Source: CAWIOX01 sp963837775 (GTDB lineage Bacteria; Pseudomonadota; Gammaproteobacteria; Burkholderiales; Burkholderiaceae_D). From it: 64,000 bases of DNA. Under the pieces are notes generated by a model that was not told the origin of the DNA, ran no database searches, and saw nothing but the letters and a program-made list of their open reading frames with translations. Every line of letters begins with the position of its first letter. Positions within the stretch are counted from its first letter, which is position 1. Below, piece after piece: positions 36,201 to 45,701 of this stretch. The DNA is taken from positions 324,883 through 388,882 of the forward strand of contig CAWIOX010000018.1 in the NCBI GenBank assembly GCA_963837775.1. Reading direction: 5' to 3'. A program made the position numbers and the translations under genes.

Positions 36201-36684
36201 CGAGGAGTTGCTGGAAGAAAATCGCAAGATCCTGGTGTTCTCGTCGTTTACCAGCATGCTGGCGCTGATCGAGGCCGAATTGCAGGCGCGCCGGGTGCCG
36301 TATGCGCTGCTCACCGGCGACACCGACAACCGCGCCGAGGTGGTGCGCGCGTTCCAGCAGGGGCTGGTGCCGATTTTCCTGATCAGCCTGAAAGCCGGCG
36401 GCGTCGGCCTCAACCTGACCGCGGCCGACACCGTGATCCACTACGATCCGTGGTGGAACCCGGCGGCCGAAAACCAGGCCACCGACCGCGCGTGGCGCAT
36501 CGGCCAGGACAAGCCGGTATTCGTCTACAAGCTGATCGCGAAAGGCACGCTGGAAGAGAAAATCCAGGCCTTGCAGCAGAAAAAGGCCGATCTGGCGCAG
36601 GCGATGCTGGCCGATGGCGGGGTGCAGGCGGTGCAGATCACGCAGGACGATTTGCAGGCGATCTTCGCGCCGCTGGAAGAGTGA
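33282..36684 (+). CDS. SWIM zinc-finger SNF2-family helicase (frameshifted here)
   Basis: Large DEAD/SNF2 ATPase, 1133 aa after correction. The first frame (YYTLKDIINAFDDKTLGRAQ) is joined to the main frame by removing one base between about 33357 and 33385. A SWIM zinc finger CSCPVGYRCKH lies near residue 70-80. The SNF2 domain has LADDMGLGKTIQTL (Walker A), DESHYIKN (Walker B), LTGTPLENHLGELWSQ, and the helicase-C motifs SLKAGGVGLNLTAAD and ATDRAWRIGQDKPV. Swi2/Snf2 proteins of this type remodel protein-DNA complexes; the RNA-polymerase recycler RapA is a distant relative. Plus strand among minus-strand neighbours. Confidence 0.9.
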
Positions 36685-36707
36685 TGGGGGCCGGGAGTGG
36701 CGGCGTC

Positions 36708-37390
36708 TCAGTTCCCGCTTAGCACTTTCTGCACTTGGCCGCCGCAGAGTTTCCCGAGCCGCGCATATTCTTCCGGCGTATCGATCAACGCTTGCAGCGC
36801 CTTGACCTTGTCCATTTCCGCCTGGATGTAGGCCAGCCAGCCGTCGTTGATTTTTTGCTGCAGCAGCGTTTGCGCCTGGCCGCTCGGCGCGTACAGCGGC
36901 TTGGCCTGGAATGCCTGCTTCAGCGCGTCGCGGATGGTGGCTTCGACCTTGGGCAGGTATTCCTGGTAGACCCGCACATGACGCAGCTCGTGCTTGAGGA
37001 TTTCCTGATAGGCGCAGGAGTCGGGCGGGAATTCCTTGCCGATATAGACCTTCATCGGTGAGTAAATCAGCGCCACCTTGATCTGGGGCGCCACGCATTC
37101 GTAGCCGCTGGGCGGGTCTTGCAGGATTGGCCGGCCAGCCCCATTTCGACGCGTGAATTCATCCTGGTCAGGCCCAGAACCATGCCGCCGGCAGCGGGCG
37201 AGCCCATGCGCGTGAGCATCCGGTATGACACCTGGGTGTCGATGCTGTAGCCGTTTTGGTGGGCGCTCAGCACCGAGACTGTCTTGGGCAGGGTGTCTTC
37301 GCAGCGGATTTGGAAATCGCTGCGGCACCATGCGGATGGTGCGCACCCGGTCAGCGCGAGAAAAAACAGCAGCAATCGCGGCCTGATCAT
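36708..37390 (-). CDS. Putative lipoprotein with HExxH-type motif (frameshifted here)
   Basis: 227-residue (corrected) exported protein of unrecognised family. A short signal peptide with lipobox LTGC suggests a lipoprotein. One base appears missing near 37125-37140, since the amino-terminal frame (ending VEMGLAGQ) must join PILQDPPSGYECVAPQ. The second half carries ILKHELRHVRVYQEYL, whose HELRH resembles a zinc metallopeptidase HExxH, followed by a helical segment. Conserved cysteines (IRCEDTLP, GYECVAP, SCAYQEI) may form disulfides. Protease activity is only a guess. Confidence 0.7.
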
Positions 37391-37404
37391 GACTTGCGGC
37401 TCAT

Positions 37405-37480
37405 TTTTATACTCCCTGCTGTATTTTAAGCAGGTCAATGAAAACGTGCGGGTAATGCCATATTTTCACTTATACCCCCG
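37405..37480 (+). repeat. Dispersed ~75-bp intergenic repeat, copy 5
   Basis: Plus-oriented copy starting 15 bases from the lipoprotein start codon: TTATACTCCC, GTATTTTA, core TCAATGAAAACGTGCGG, terminal TATACCCCCG. Confidence 0.87.
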
Positions 37481-37573
37481 TGTTTTTCGAAATGTCTGGC
37501 TATTTTTGGGGGGCTGGCGGAGCTGATTCCGGGGCAAATTTCCCGCGTCCGGTTTGCGCAGCTTGCGGTCCTG

Positions 37574-38450
37574 TCACGCTGCTGCTTGCGCTGGCCGGAT
37601 GCCGCCGCTCACCCGTTCGATGCCGGCCAGATCCTGCCAGCTTTGCACATCACTGAATCCCTGAGCCATCAACAGCGCGCGCACCGCCGCCGCCTGATCA
37701 TAGCCGTGCTCCATCAGCAGCCAGCCGCCCGCCACCAGATGCGCTGCGGCGCCATTGACGATGGTGCGCAGCGCGGACAGGCCGTCGGCATGGTCGGTCA
37801 GCGCGCCGAGCGGCTCGAAGCGCAGGTCGCCCTGGCCCAGATGGGCGTCGCCGGCCACGATGTAGGGCGGGTTGGCGACGATCAGTTCGAATTGTTCGCC
37901 GGCTGGCAGCGCGTCGTACCAGTCGCTTTGCAGCAGGCGCAGCGCGCCGCCGCTGCTCGCCAGGTGCTGCGCGGCATTCTGTCGGGCAATGTCGAGCGCG
38001 GCCGCACTGACATCGAGCGCGCTGACCTGCAGGTCGGCGCGGGCGTGGGCCAGCACCACCGCGATTGCGCCGGAGCCGGTGCCCATGTCGAGCAGGCGGG
38101 CGCCGTGCGGCGCCCGTTGCAGCGCCAGTTCGACCAGCAATTCGGTTTCCGGGCGCGGGATCAGCACATCGGTCGTCACCCGGAACGGCAGGCCGAAAAA
38201 TTCGCGCTGGCCGACCAGGTAGGCGATCGGCTCGCCCGCGATGCGGCGCTGCACCAGGCTGCGCAGCAGCTGCAGCTTCTGGATCGCCGGGCACGCGTTC
38301 GGATCGGGTGATCAGCTCGATGCGGGTCATGCCCAGCGCGTGCATCAGCAGCATGCGGGTTTCCAGCGCATCCAGCGGCGATTGCCTTTGCAGTGCGGCG
38401 ACATTGCTGCCGCTGCTGAAGACAGCCTGCATTTCAGGTATCTCAGGCAT
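37574..38450 (-). CDS. prmC: Peptide chain release factor glutamine methyltransferase (frameshifted here)
   Basis: PrmC/HemK methylates the GGQ glutamine of release factors, including PrfA encoded upstream. The amino-terminal part (LDALETRMLLMHALGMTRIE) ends at SERVP; one extra base in a GGG run at 38287-38291 then shifts the frame. Removal gives AIQKLQLLRSLVQRRIAGE and onward through VLIPRPETELLVE, DMGTGSGAIAVVLA and the catalytic IVANPPYI. The corrected length of 291 aa is normal. It overlaps the dsbB end by eight bases. Confidence 0.93.
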
Positions 38451-38937
38451 AACGGGGATAGCGTGAATGGCGCTTGAACGCAATCCGGCCCAGGACCAGC
38501 GCAAACGCGAGGAACCAGAGCAGCGCCCATTGCGGAATCGACAGCCCGAGTATCGGCGCGTAGTCGGTGGTGCAGAAACCGTCGGCCTTGAACAGGAAGG
38601 GCAGCAATTCGGCGCTGAAAATCTTGTTCAGCGAGGTTTCCAGCGGATCGACGCCGCACGATACCGCCGGATGCGCCTTGACCCACAGATGCCAGCCGGC
38701 GATGCCGGCTCCGCTCAGCGCGGCGACCAGGCCCAAGCCGGCCCCCGCTTTTTCGGCTTTGCCCTGCAGGAAGGCGGTCACCAGGCAGATCAGCGCAATC
38801 GCGAAAAACGCGTAACGCTGCATCACGCACAGCGGGCAGGGCTGCATTTCCAGCACATGCTGCAAATACAGCGCGACGCCGAGCAGTGCCAGCGCTGCGG
38901 CAGCGACGGCGAGTAAGACGGACCTGGATGTTTTCAT
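38443..38937 (-). CDS. dsbB: Disulfide bond formation protein B
   Basis: 164-residue four-helix membrane protein that reoxidises DsbA with quinone. The first periplasmic cysteine pair is in QPCPLCVMQRYAF; the second pair in AVSCGVDPLE and GFCTTDYAPILG. Start MKTSRSVLL at 38937 is preferred over an in-frame ATG at 39015 that would add 26 polar residues. It lies between prfA and prmC, which are normally adjacent; the dsbC gene is at 48125. Confidence 0.95.
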   Translation of the reverse strand: MKTSRSVLLAVAAAALALLGVALYLQHVLEMQPCPLCVMQRYAFFAIALICLVTAFLQGKAEKAGAGLGLVAALSGAGIAGWHLWVKAHPAVSCGVDPLETSLNKIFSAELLPFLFKADGFCTTDYAPILGLSIPQWALLWFLAFALVLGRIAFKRHSRYPRYA

Positions 38938-39021
38938 AGGATTTTCAGCTTGGTGATTGTTGTTTTTTTGAGTTGCCGGCCAGGCATTGGTTCCCGGCGG
39001 CAAGTGCATGAACATGTTTTG

Positions 39022-40104
39022 TCAGATATTGTCGCCCAGCGCCGCCAGCAGCTCGGCCTGGTGCTCGGCGCCCAGCGCATTGACCAGTTCGTCGAGTTCG
39101 CCATCCATGATGAAATCCAGTTTGTACAGCGTCAGGTTGATGCGGTGATCGGTCATGCGGCCCTGCGGGTAATTGTAGGTGCGGATCCGTTCGCTGCGGT
39201 CGCCGGAGCCGATCAGGCTCTTGCGGGTCGCCGCTTCCTTGGCCTGCTGCTCGCGGATCTGCACGTCCATGATGCGGGTCGCCAGCACCCGCAACGCTTG
39301 CGCCTTGTTCTGATGCTGGCTGCGGCCGTCCTGGCATTCGACCACGATGCCGGTCGGATTGTGCGTGATGCGCACCGCCGAATCGGTCTTGTTGATGTGC
39401 TGGCCGCCGGCGCCGGACGCGCGATAGGTGTCGATGCGCAGGTCGGCCGGGTTGATCACCACGTCGCTGACTTCGTCGGCTTCCGGCATCACCGCCACCG
39501 TGCAGGCCGAGGTGTGGATGCGGCCCTGGGTTTCGGTGGCCGGCACGCGCTGCACGCGGTGGCCGCCGGATTCGAACTTGAGCTTGGCATACGCGCCGGG
39601 CCCGACCAGACGCACGATGACTTCCTTGTAGCCGCCCAGCTCGGAGGCCGATTCCGACATCATCTCGACTTGCCAGCGGTTGCGCTCCGCATAGCGGGTG
39701 TACATGCGCAGCAGGTCGCCGGCAAACAGCGCGGCTTCGTCGCCGCCGGTGCCGGCGCGGATTTCGAGCAGGATGTTGCGCTCGTCATTGGCATCCTTCG
39801 GCAGCAGCATCTTTTGCAGGTCGAGCTCCAGCTGCGCCATCTGCTGCCTGGCGGCATCGATTTCTTCCTGCGCGAAATCCTTCATTTCCGGGTCGGACAG
39901 CATGTCCTGCGCGGCGGCGACATCGTTTTCGACCTGGGTGTAGGACTGGTAGAGCGCCACCAGCGGGCCGATTTCGGCATGCTCGCGGGTCAGCTTGCGG
40001 TAGTTGTCCATCGATGCAGTCGCATCTTCGCGCATCAGCAGCTCGCCGACTTCTTCCAGTCGGTTGGCGAGTTGGTCGAGCTTGGCGAGCATTGAGGGTT
40101 TCAT
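39022..40104 (-). CDS. prfA: Peptide chain release factor 1
   Basis: 360-residue RF1, reading UAA and UAG. The peptidyl-hydrolysis motif GGQ lies in SGAGGQHINKTDSAVRITH near residue 230, with ERNILLEIRAGTGGDEAALFA in the preceding domain. Its modifying enzyme PrmC is encoded two genes downstream. Length is typical; the upstream neighbour is hemA, the conserved order. Confidence 0.98.
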   Translation of the reverse strand: MKPSMLAKLDQLANRLEEVGELLMREDATASMDNYRKLTREHAEIGPLVALYQSYTQVENDVAAAQDMLSDPEMKDFAQEEIDAARQQMAQLELDLQKMLLPKDANDERNILLEIRAGTGGDEAALFAGDLLRMYTRYAERNRWQVEMMSESASELGGYKEVIVRLVGPGAYAKLKFESGGHRVQRVPATETQGRIHTSACTVAVMPEADEVSDVVINPADLRIDTYRASGAGGQHINKTDSAVRITHNPTGIVVECQDGRSQHQNKAQALRVLATRIMDVQIREQQAKEAATRKSLIGSGDRSERIRTYNYPQGRMTDHRINLTLYKLDFIMDGELDELVNALGAEHQAELLAALGDNI

Positions 40105-40185
40105 AAGGCATCTCTATCTGGGAATCTGGAGCGGCAACGCAGTTGCGCGTCGGCATGTCGGGGAGTGCGCTGCGCGCGGGCGTCG

Positions 40186-41475
40186 CTAGCGCTTGGTGCG
40201 GAACAGTTGCGGCAGCAGTGCGGCCAGGCGGGCGCGCTCGTCGCCCTGCGCCTGATGCAGCGCCTGTTGCGGGCCGTGCAGGAATTTGGCGGTCAAGCCC
40301 TTGGACAGCGCTTCCAGCACCAGCTCGATGTCTTCGCCTTTGGCCAGCATTTTCTTGGCGCGTTCCAGTTCGATCAGGCGCAGTATTTCGCTGCTTTCGT
40401 GCAAGTCCTGGATCACCGGCACCATGATGCGGCCATCGATCCAGTGCATGAACGACTGCACCCGGGTTTCGATGATCGCTTCGGCCTGCGCCACCGCAGC
40501 CTGGCGGTTTTCCATCCCGGTCTGCACCACCGTGCCCAGGTCGTCGACCGTGTACAGGAACGCATCGTCGAGCCGGCCGACTTCGGTTTCGATGTCGCGC
40601 GGCACCGCCAGATCGACCATGAACATCGGCTTGTGGCGGCGCACCTTGATCGCGCGCTCGACCATGCCCAGCCCGATGATCGGCAGCGAAGACGCGGTGC
40701 AGGACACCACGATGTCAAACTGCGCCAGTTGCTCGGGCAGTTCGGCCAGGCGTATCGCGCGGCCGTTGAAGCGGTGCGCCAGCGCCTCGCCGCGTTCCAG
40801 CGTGCGGTTGGCGATGGTCAGGGTTTTCGGATTCTGCGCGGCAAAGTGGGTCGCGCACAGTTCGATCATTTCGCCGGCGCCGATGAACAGCACATGCTGC
40901 TCGGAAATCGTGTCGAAAATCCGTTGCGACAAGCGCACCGCAGCGGCCGCCATCGACACGCTGTGGGCGCCGATCTCGGTCGTGCTGCGCACTTCCTTGG
41001 CGACCGCGAAGGTGCGCTGGAACATCTGATGCAGATAGGTGCCGAGGCCGCCGGCCGCATCGGCTTGCCGTACCGCATCTTTCATCTGTCCCAGGATTTG
41101 CGGCTCGCCCAGCACCATCGAGTCCAGCCCGGAGGCGACGCGGAACGCGTGGCGCACCGCATTGTCCTGCGGCAGCGTGTACAGATGCGGACGCAGCTCG
41201 GGGTAAGACAGCTTGTGATAATCGGCCAGGAAATGCGCGGTGCTGTCGATGGCCGCCTCGACGCCGCCGCGCAGGTGGCTGGCCGCGTACAGTTCGGTGC
41301 GGTTGCAGGTCGACAGGATGGCCGCTTCATCGGTAAAGCCGGAGGCGTCCTGGCGGCCGAACCAGGCGCGTGCCGAGCCTACCGCCTGACCGATCTGGTC
41401 AGCCGGGAAAGCCACTTTTTCCCGCAGCGAAAGCGGCGCAGTGGTGTGGTTGAGGCCTACGGCAAGGAGTTGCAT
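40186..41475 (-). CDS. hemA: Glutamyl-tRNA reductase
   Basis: 429-residue HemA, first step of C5 tetrapyrrole synthesis. GLNHTTAPLSLREKVAF, the catalytic-cysteine segment ILSTCNRTELYA (about residue 50), the NADPH fold LFIGAGEMIELCATHF and the carboxy-terminal dimerisation helix are present. HemA of this class requires GlutRS-charged tRNA-Glu. It heads hemA-prfA-dsbB-prmC on the minus strand. Confidence 0.97.
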   Translation of the reverse strand: MQLLAVGLNHTTAPLSLREKVAFPADQIGQAVGSARAWFGRQDASGFTDEAAILSTCNRTELYAASHLRGGVEAAIDSTAHFLADYHKLSYPELRPHLYTLPQDNAVRHAFRVASGLDSMVLGEPQILGQMKDAVRQADAAGGLGTYLHQMFQRTFAVAKEVRSTTEIGAHSVSMAAAAVRLSQRIFDTISEQHVLFIGAGEMIELCATHFAAQNPKTLTIANRTLERGEALAHRFNGRAIRLAELPEQLAQFDIVVSCTASSLPIIGLGMVERAIKVRRHKPMFMVDLAVPRDIETEVGRLDDAFLYTVDDLGTVVQTGMENRQAAVAQAEAIIETRVQSFMHWIDGRIMVPVIQDLHESSEILRLIELERAKKMLAKGEDIELVLEALSKGLTAKFLHGPQQALHQAQGDERARLAALLPQLFRTKR

Positions 41476-41524
41476 GTCAGGGGAACTATTCTTAACTGCA
41501 CATTTTTAATCGAAACATATGCGC

Positions 41525-41530
41525 ATTATA
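41525..41530 (-). promoter_or_regulatory. Probable -10 box of hemA
   Basis: TATAAT on the minus strand, about 50 bases before the hemA ATG, in the gap after the kinase gene. No strong -35 box at the normal spacing. Confidence 0.45.
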
Positions 41531-41571
41531 GCTTCTCAGGCCGCGACAGATCGATTTGGTTCAAGCTGGAT

Positions 41572-43965
41572 TCAAGCATTCGAGCGAGGCAATTCGATGG
41601 TAAAGGTGGTGCCTGCGCCGACCTTGCTGCTAAAACCGATCTGGCCGTGATGCCGTTCGATGACCGTTTTGACAAACACCAGGCCCAGCCCGATGCCGTC
41701 CTGACGTGGCTGCCGGGCCACGCTGAAACGCTGGAAGCGCCGGAATAACTTGAGCTGATCGGCGTGCGCGATACCGACACCCTGATCGCTGATGCTGCAG
41801 ACGACAGTCGGCTGCACGATGGCGGCCTGGTTGCGCAGGGTGCAGACGATGCGTGTGCCGGGATTGCTGTATTTGATCGCGTTCGACAGCAGGTTGCTCA
41901 GTGCCCGGCTCATCAATGCGCGGTCGACCAGCACCGGGTATTCTTCCTCGCCAACCTGGGTTTCGATCACAATCTGCTTGCCGTGCGCCAGCGCCCACAT
42001 TTCATCGCTGGCGTCATACAGCACTTCCTGTAAATCGAGGTCCTCCAGCCGGTATTGCTGCGATTCGGCGCGCGCCAGCTGGACGAAGTTGTCGGCCAGG
42101 TCGAGCGTCTTGCGGCTGGATTTTTCCAGTCGGCTGAAGAATTCTTCCTGCGGCAAGGCCGAAAGCGGGTCCTGCTGCAGTTCCAGCAGCGCCAGGATCG
42201 ACGCCTGCGGCCCGCGCATGTCATGCGACAAAAAGCGCAGCGTCTCGTCGCGGCTGCGTTCGGCGCTGCGGATCGCTGAAATGTCGATGATGCTGACGAT
42301 CCAGCCGCTCAGTACATTGGCGCCAGAGTGGCAGGGGGCGCTTTTCACCAGCAGGTCGTGCTCATGTTCATCGCGTACCTCGATGCCGAGCGGGTGTGCG
42401 GCGACTTTTTGCAGATCCAGCAAATCCCACCAGTCGAACTGTGCATTGGCGGCCTGATCCAGCGGCTGCGGCGATATCAGCCGGCCAAACAAATAAGGCA
42501 GCAACGCATCATTAATGTTCTTGAAGCCGATCGAAGCAAAATAAGCGACTGCATGTTTATTCGACAGCAAGACATGACCATCGGCAGTCGTGACCAGGGT
42601 TGCGTCGGGCAGGCTGTCGAGGCTGTCGGAAATGAACTGGCGCAAATCACGCACCCGCCGCGCCGCATTTTCCATTGCATGGATGCGCTGCGCCAACTGG
42701 TCTGCGATGCGTCCATCGTTCTGTTCGGGCGCAGATTCCGGCAGCAGGTGCGGCTCCCGGTCGAGACGGATGAATTCCTGTCCCAGATAGCTGATGGCCG
42801 CTTCCAGCCGGCGCCAGCTCCATAGCGGATAGGCGGCCAGCAGCGTAATCAGGGCCGCCGCCGGTGCAATCCATAGTCCGGCACGCAGCGCCAGATAGCT
42901 GGCTGTCAGCGTCAGCAGGAACAACGCTGCTGTCACCAGCAGCGAGACGCGCGGCGAGCACAGCAAATAGGCGAGCAGCGCGATGCATACCGGCAGCATG
43001 CTGAAAACAGTGGTCTGCCATGGCTTGGCGATGGCAATCGATTCGCCGTTCAACAGGCTGGCGAGGATGTTGGCATGGATTTCCACGCCCGACATGATGC
43101 CGCTGCCGCTCGATAGCGGCGTCGGGTAGGCGTCAGCCATGCCGATCGCGGTGGCGCCGATCAGCACGTGTTTTCCTGTAAAAAACTGCGCCGGCACTTC
43201 ACCGCGCAATACCGACACATACGGTATCGAGGTGAAATGGCCGCTGCCGCCGCTGAACGGGATATGGATTTGGTAGTCGCGTTGCCAGCTGCCGGGAGAC
43301 GGCAGTGCTGGCTGGTCAGCACGGGCGCCGGGAATTTTTCGTTGCAGCACATTATCGTTGCCGGCTTGCCCGTCGGGGTCGCTCAGCGCCAGCGCAAAAT
43401 GCGGCCACCAGACGCCATTCTGGCCCTCGCGCAGGAAGGCGCTGCGCACCACGCCGTCGGGATCCAGTTCCATGTTGATGTGCGCCAGAGAATGGGCGGC
43501 TGCAGCCAGTGCCGGAACCGGCAGCCTGGCCTGCAAGCCGGCCCCGGCGCTTTCCAGTACGATCGGCAGCACGCTGCGCCGGTCTTGTTCCAGCGCTGCG
43601 GCCAGCGCAGCATCGCCAGACTGAACGCCAGTGCTGGCAGGCTCGGCTTCGGACAGGATCAGATCGAGTCCGATTACGCGCGGTTGCGCCTCGCTGATGC
43701 GCTTGATCAGTGCCGCATGCAGGGTGCGCGACCAGGGCCAGCGTCCCAGTTCTGCCAGGCTGTAGTCATCGATGGCGACGATGATGATGTCGTCGCGCGC
43801 CGGGCGGGTATTGGTCTGGATGAATTTGTCATACAGGGTCTGGTCCAGCCGTCCCAGGCCATTCAAATGTCCGAGTCCGGCCGCCAGTGCCAGCATCAGC
43901 AACATCAACAGCAGCCATTCGCGCAGCGCGATATGCCGGATGAATCGAAAGGCGCTCAGCTTCAT
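41572..43965 (-). CDS. CHASE2-domain sensor histidine kinase
   Basis: 797-residue membrane kinase. An amino-terminal membrane helix is followed by a periplasmic CHASE2 sensor domain (DDIIIVAIDDYSLAELGRWPW; VIGLDLILSE) to about residue 310, and three or four membrane helices (about 320-400). A PAS-like region (DATLVTTADGHVLLSNKHAV) precedes the kinase core: H-box FLSHDMRGPQASIL with His581, N-box LLSNAIKYSNPG and G-boxes DQGVGIA and GIGLGLVFVK. The third gene of a trio with the LysM-FecR protein and response regulator. Signal unknown. Confidence 0.92.
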   Translation of the reverse strand: MKLSAFRFIRHIALREWLLLMLLMLALAAGLGHLNGLGRLDQTLYDKFIQTNTRPARDDIIIVAIDDYSLAELGRWPWSRTLHAALIKRISEAQPRVIGLDLILSEAEPASTGVQSGDAALAAALEQDRRSVLPIVLESAGAGLQARLPVPALAAAAHSLAHINMELDPDGVVRSAFLREGQNGVWWPHFALALSDPDGQAGNDNVLQRKIPGARADQPALPSPGSWQRDYQIHIPFSGGSGHFTSIPYVSVLRGEVPAQFFTGKHVLIGATAIGMADAYPTPLSSGSGIMSGVEIHANILASLLNGESIAIAKPWQTTVFSMLPVCIALLAYLLCSPRVSLLVTAALFLLTLTASYLALRAGLWIAPAAALITLLAAYPLWSWRRLEAAISYLGQEFIRLDREPHLLPESAPEQNDGRIADQLAQRIHAMENAARRVRDLRQFISDSLDSLPDATLVTTADGHVLLSNKHAVAYFASIGFKNINDALLPYLFGRLISPQPLDQAANAQFDWWDLLDLQKVAAHPLGIEVRDEHEHDLLVKSAPCHSGANVLSGWIVSIIDISAIRSAERSRDETLRFLSHDMRGPQASILALLELQQDPLSALPQEEFFSRLEKSSRKTLDLADNFVQLARAESQQYRLEDLDLQEVLYDASDEMWALAHGKQIVIETQVGEEEYPVLVDRALMSRALSNLLSNAIKYSNPGTRIVCTLRNQAAIVQPTVVCSISDQGVGIAHADQLKLFRRFQRFSVARQPRQDGIGLGLVFVKTVIERHHGQIGFSSKVGAGTTFTIELPRSNA

Positions 43966-43994
43966 GTTGTCACGCCATCGCCGCCGTTGTTAAC

Positions 43995-45671
43995 TTAATA
44001 ACCGGCGCGGGTGGTGCTGCCGCCGCTCTGCAGCGGCGCGCCGCTGCCGGTCTGCCAGCGGCTGTTGATCGTGATTTTCTGGGTGGCCGAGAATGCTCCC
44101 ACGTAGCCGTCCGCATCGGTGGCCTTGACGCGGACGAAATAAGTGCCGACTTCCGGGCGCGCGATCCGGATCTCTGGTTGCGTTGTCTCGGTGGAGTGCA
44201 ACAGCGAAGAAAACGCCGCATCGCGACCGATCTGCAGCAGGAATTTTTGTCCCGGCTCGGACGGCCAGCTGAACGACAGTTCGTTGCCGCCATTATCGGT
44301 GGCTTGCGCCATTTTTTGCGCCGGCATCAAGTCGACACTACGGGTTTCGCCAAACGGGCCGTGATCCGCCTTGCCCTCGTGTCGGGCAATGCTGGCGGTG
44401 CGCCAGAAATATTTTCCAGGCGCCAGTTTGTCGCTGGTGAATTGCAATCCGTTCACATCGGCTGCATCGATCAGCAACTCTTTGAAGGCGGCATCCTTGG
44501 CAACCTGCAGATGGTAGGACTGTGCATCCGGGGCCTCGATCCAGCTGAATTCAAGCTGTTCAGCGCGTACCTTGGATTGCGGCTGCGAGCTGAACGGCGG
44601 TACCGGACGCGCTTTCAGTTTGAATGGAAAAATGCCGGGAAAGCCTTCCAGTCCGGATCGGTCGAGCGCGCTGATGCGCGCGAAATAGTCGCCATCCGGG
44701 ATGCCGTCGACCTTCAGCTGCTGGCCTGGGCCATGTATTTCAGCCAGCACGTCGTGTGCTTCCTTGTCGCGCGCGATTTGCGCATGGTAAGCCGCCGCAC
44801 CGTCGACTGCCTGTACTGTGAACTGGATCGTCGGGCGCTCTTGCAAACTGCCGTCTGCAGCCAGCGCCGGCGCGGCCAGCAGCGCCACCGGTTTGCCCAC
44901 CGTGGTGGCGTCGATGATGTTGCCGCTGCCTGCGGCCAGGGTCAGGCTGGCGGGTCGGGCGGCGCTGCCGACCGCGACCGCGCCGCTGAGCACGGTATTG
45001 GCAATGCCGCCATCCGCCATGCCGACCCGGAAATGGGTGCCGCGCACGCCGGCAGTCGCCAGTGTCGATCGGACTTCAAAGCGCCCTTTGTTCGCGCTCA
45101 ATGGCGTTACCTGCGATTCCACATGGCCGCCGATCAGCGTGATTTCAGTGCGCGGACTTTTGGTGTAGCGCACCATGCGCAGTTTGCTGAGTCTGATCTG
45201 GCTGTTCGACGGCAGCGAAACATGCGAGCCGTCCGCCAGCGACAGGCTCAGGAAGCCGTTGTTGCCGGTATTGATCTGGCTGCCTTCGGCAATCCTGGTG
45301 CCGATGGCGACCGGTGCTGCTGCGCCGGATGCCGGCGCGGCAGTGACGACGCCGGAGAATGCAACTACCCTGGCTTCGCTCGGCTCATCCGGCAACAGCG
45401 AGAGCGGGATCGCGATCGCGCTGCCGACCGGGATTGCGCGGTCATTGGCGATGCGGTTGAGCTTGCCGAGCGCGGCCCAGTTGTTGCCGTTTGCTGTCAG
45501 GTTTTGTGCGATCGAGGTCAGCGTATCGCCGGCGGCGGCAAAATAGGTGATGCCGGCCGGCGCAATCGCCATGCTGCCCGGGGTATTGGCGGCCACCGGT
45601 TCCGACCATGCCGACGGAGCGGCATTTGCCAGGATGAATAAAAACGCCAGTGTGCTTTTGATGCTGCGCAT
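43995..45671 (-). CDS. LysM and FecR domain exported protein
   Basis: 558-residue secreted protein with a Sec signal peptide (LAFLFILANAAPSAWSE). A LysM domain (YFAAAGDTLTSIAQNL...LNRIANDRAIPVGSAIAIP) at about 44-95 probably binds peptidoglycan. A FecR domain follows (GSQINTGNNGFLSLSLADGS; TLATAGVRGTHFRVGM). The rest contains three fibronectin-III-like repeats of ~90 residues, each with a YHLQVAKDAAF / FLLQIGRDAAF-type strand. It lies between a response regulator and a CHASE2 kinase. The FecR part suggests periplasmic signal input, an inference from context. Confidence 0.88.
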   Translation of the reverse strand: MRSIKSTLAFLFILANAAPSAWSEPVAANTPGSMAIAPAGITYFAAAGDTLTSIAQNLTANGNNWAALGKLNRIANDRAIPVGSAIAIPLSLLPDEPSEARVVAFSGVVTAAPASGAAAPVAIGTRIAEGSQINTGNNGFLSLSLADGSHVSLPSNSQIRLSKLRMVRYTKSPRTEITLIGGHVESQVTPLSANKGRFEVRSTLATAGVRGTHFRVGMADGGIANTVLSGAVAVGSAARPASLTLAAGSGNIIDATTVGKPVALLAAPALAADGSLQERPTIQFTVQAVDGAAAYHAQIARDKEAHDVLAEIHGPGQQLKVDGIPDGDYFARISALDRSGLEGFPGIFPFKLKARPVPPFSSQPQSKVRAEQLEFSWIEAPDAQSYHLQVAKDAAFKELLIDAADVNGLQFTSDKLAPGKYFWRTASIARHEGKADHGPFGETRSVDLMPAQKMAQATDNGGNELSFSWPSEPGQKFLLQIGRDAAFSSLLHSTETTQPEIRIARPEVGTYFVRVKATDADGYVGAFSATQKITINSRWQTGSGAPLQSGGSTTRAGY

Positions 45672-45701
45672 TGCAATCTTTCTGCGCAGCTTCGCGGCGC
45701 T

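Noticed and set aside
33307..37098. 1263-codon open frame on the minus strand opposite the helicase gene
   Set aside because: It is antisense to a gene with clear helicase motifs, shows no domain, and has the Arg/Gln/His-rich composition of GC-rich shadow frames.
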